A stretch of DNA of 6,912 nucleotides from Bacteroidia bacterium (GTDB taxonomy: Bacteria; Bacteroidota; Bacteroidia; NS11-12g; UBA955), in assembly GCA_014376345.1 (NCBI GenBank), contig JACMRS010000098.1, forward strand, positions 1 to 6,912. Direction: 5' to 3'. Positions 6,801 through 6,912 of the stretch are shown here, piece by piece. The notes under the pieces are model-generated. The model was not told the DNA's origin. It saw nothing but the letters and a program-made list of their open reading frames with translations, and did no database searches. Position 1 is the stretch's first letter; every line of letters starts with the position of its first letter. The position numbers and the translations under genes were made by a program.

Positions 6801-6912
6801 ATTTAATGATTTCCAGGCTTTAAAAGGAGAAGAACCATCATTTAAATCATTACCATTACTACTTATATAATAGTTGGCAGCCGAACCTGAAAGGCAGGTT
6901 AAAACCAATAAT
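3885..6912 (-). CDS. Large secreted beta-helix / multi-PKD protein with T9SS sorting domain (N-terminus cut by window edge)
   Basis: At least 1008 residues; numbering here starts at the TTG at 6908. That TTG is not credible as the real start: the frame stays open to the edge (a Leu codon precedes it), and the visible LLVLTCLSGSAA is the hydrophobic tail of a signal peptide with likely cleavage at SAA|NYY. The real ATG therefore lies just beyond the window. Residues 13-530 form a right-handed parallel beta-helix. They open with YYISSNGNDLNDGSSPFKAW, a frequent start in pectate-lyase-like and related proteins, contain GGGFDLDGG (267-275), and close near AGIDEP. Residues 533-917 are five PKD-type immunoglobulin-like domains; the third and fourth hold the canonical W.FGDG. 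Residues 929-1007 (FPNPASGSF, ending LILVVR) are a type A T9SS sorting domain. The protein is probably displayed on the surface or released and may bind or degrade a polysaccharide. No catalytic residues can be assigned, so enzymatic activity is open. It is on the same strand as the sigma operon but separated by about 220 bp, so it is probably a separate transcript. Confidence 0.94.
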   Translation of the reverse strand, partial: LLVLTCLSGSAANYYISSNGNDLNDGSSPFKAWKSLNKINSLDLNPGDRILLEGGQVFTGIIYLSQEDSGTASNPVVITSYGTGRSNLNAGNGFGIYASNVAGISIHDLNIYGTQNTNTGSGIDFYCDLITARKLTFVEIYNVTIKNFGSNGIEFGSGSAFYSGYYDVKISKCILNKNYNGIFMYDRADTGITLLAHHNLHIYNCIADSNQSTGILISGVEKGLIDYCRASYTGYNGKTEVAIWAYSTKNVIFDHCIASHSSGTGPDGGGFDLDGGTENCIVQYCYSYMNSGPGYMHCDYPNSRPTRNNNIRYCISENDGRKAGDGRCSYLHISWGSGLENCHIYNNAAYITDNKTYTVSGYKAFIWKGYSGNIHLPFIKNCKIDNNIFYVIGKNHHFIDTDGSGDVFTDANFKLNGNCFYSDNSSSKNFEYNGIVYTTLNDFQDQTSQEMSGSDRTGFSVNPKLFDPGNAGNISDPFLLSSIKNYNITSASAIIGKSSNSDTLTRYYPPVLDYNNDSLKIGRKFTAGIDEPVYPKAGFKSENVCFGDTAFIVNTASDYSSVKWLYSDSTASQTIKGTHFFNKPGKYDVIQIVSNFAGFSDTAKSTLTVYNKSTANFIVTDSCLGHFTGFNFNGNNADTYYWKAGNLSSVQKDFYFKYSDTGLVKIKLKVISADGCKDSIIKNIKVIQHSKPSFNIEGFCFGDSTGFIANQIKNYSYSWQFGDGNTGNGATVKHRYNNQIDYPVRLISSTFGCKDTSDIQLSIKALLNAEFTFDHLCLGDTVSFLANGAKQQYSWSFGDGFTDTFQAVNHSFAASGIYNVKLETSLNGCKNSLTKTLNIHDLPDAAFDKFSSGSEVTFVAFDSTLNNYKWKFDSEQPVSGNHIIKKKFFSKGTHDVVLKVTDKNGCISSQSDKVEIEYLQISRIESRSVFTLFPNPASGSFTIHSDNHYKRPLKLNIFDVSGASQMVVEFTFELNGNYHINIPELAAGSYLVSIESDNEIERLILVVR
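4158..5312 (-). repeat. Five tandem PKD-type domains inside the beta-helix protein
   Basis: Residues about 533-609, 611-686, 689-764, 766-838 and 841-917 of the large secreted protein are diverged tandem copies of about 75 residues. Four open with a C.G[DH] signature (VCFGD, SCLGH, FCFGD, LCLGD), and four carry a Gly-Cys near their end (DGCKD, FGCKD, NGCKN, NGCIS). The aromatic core reads VKWLYSD, YYWKAGN, YSWQFGDG, YSWSFGDG and YKWKFDS, so only copies three and four keep the consensus FGDG. PKD domains in secreted bacterial proteins act as spacers or help bind polysaccharides. The copies are recognisable in protein but not as near-identical DNA, so this is an old duplication. Confidence 0.85.

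Noticed and set aside
6870..6908. LTCLSG near the N-terminus of the beta-helix protein as a lipobox
   Set aside because: The residue before Cys is Thr rather than Gly, Ala or Ser, and a good signal peptidase I site (SAA) follows. T9SS cargo normally uses signal peptidase I.

Overview
The window looks like part of a Bacteroidota (Bacteroidetes) chromosome. It is AT-rich, and two of its proteins end in a type IX secretion (T9SS) type A sorting domain, a secretion system restricted to that phylum. Ribosome-binding regions are A-rich with no strong Shine-Dalgarno, and an ECF sigma factor sits next to a membrane-anchored outer-membrane beta-barrel protein, a pairing typical of the group. Genus and species cannot be read from the sequence. 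All genes lie on the minus strand, so transcription runs from high to low coordinates. The longer open frames on the plus strand are shadows.

Region 1 (6912 down to 3885) is a very large secreted protein, cut at its N-terminus by the window edge. It has the end of a signal peptide, a right-handed parallel beta-helix with a ladder of regularly spaced cysteines, five tandem PKD-type domains and a C-terminal T9SS sorting domain. It is probably a surface-attached or released carbohydrate-binding or carbohydrate-processing protein.

Region 2 (3884 to 3667) is an intergenic gap of about 220 bp. It should hold the promoter of the next operon. It contains one short inverted repeat and a locally GC-richer patch, but no promoter or terminator I can defend.

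Region 3 (3666 down to the left edge) is a tightly packed operon: an ECF sigma factor, then (4-nt ATGA overlap) a protein with a short cytoplasmic N-terminus, one inner-membrane helix, a long disordered periplasmic linker and a C-terminal outer-membrane beta-barrel, then (7-nt overlap) a secreted T9SS cargo protein, then (14-nt gap) the first 19 codons of another exported protein that runs off the window.

The most interesting system is the sigma / two-membrane-spanning protein pair. Its layout matches the recently described dual membrane-spanning anti-sigma factors (Dma class) of Bacteroides. In that model one polypeptide senses the outer membrane or cell surface with its barrel and holds an ECF sigma factor with its cytoplasmic N-terminus. 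Here the pair is overlapped by a T9SS surface-protein gene, which suggests a circuit linking surface-protein export or outer-membrane state to transcription. The architecture is read directly from the sequence. The anti-sigma function and the link to T9SS are inference.
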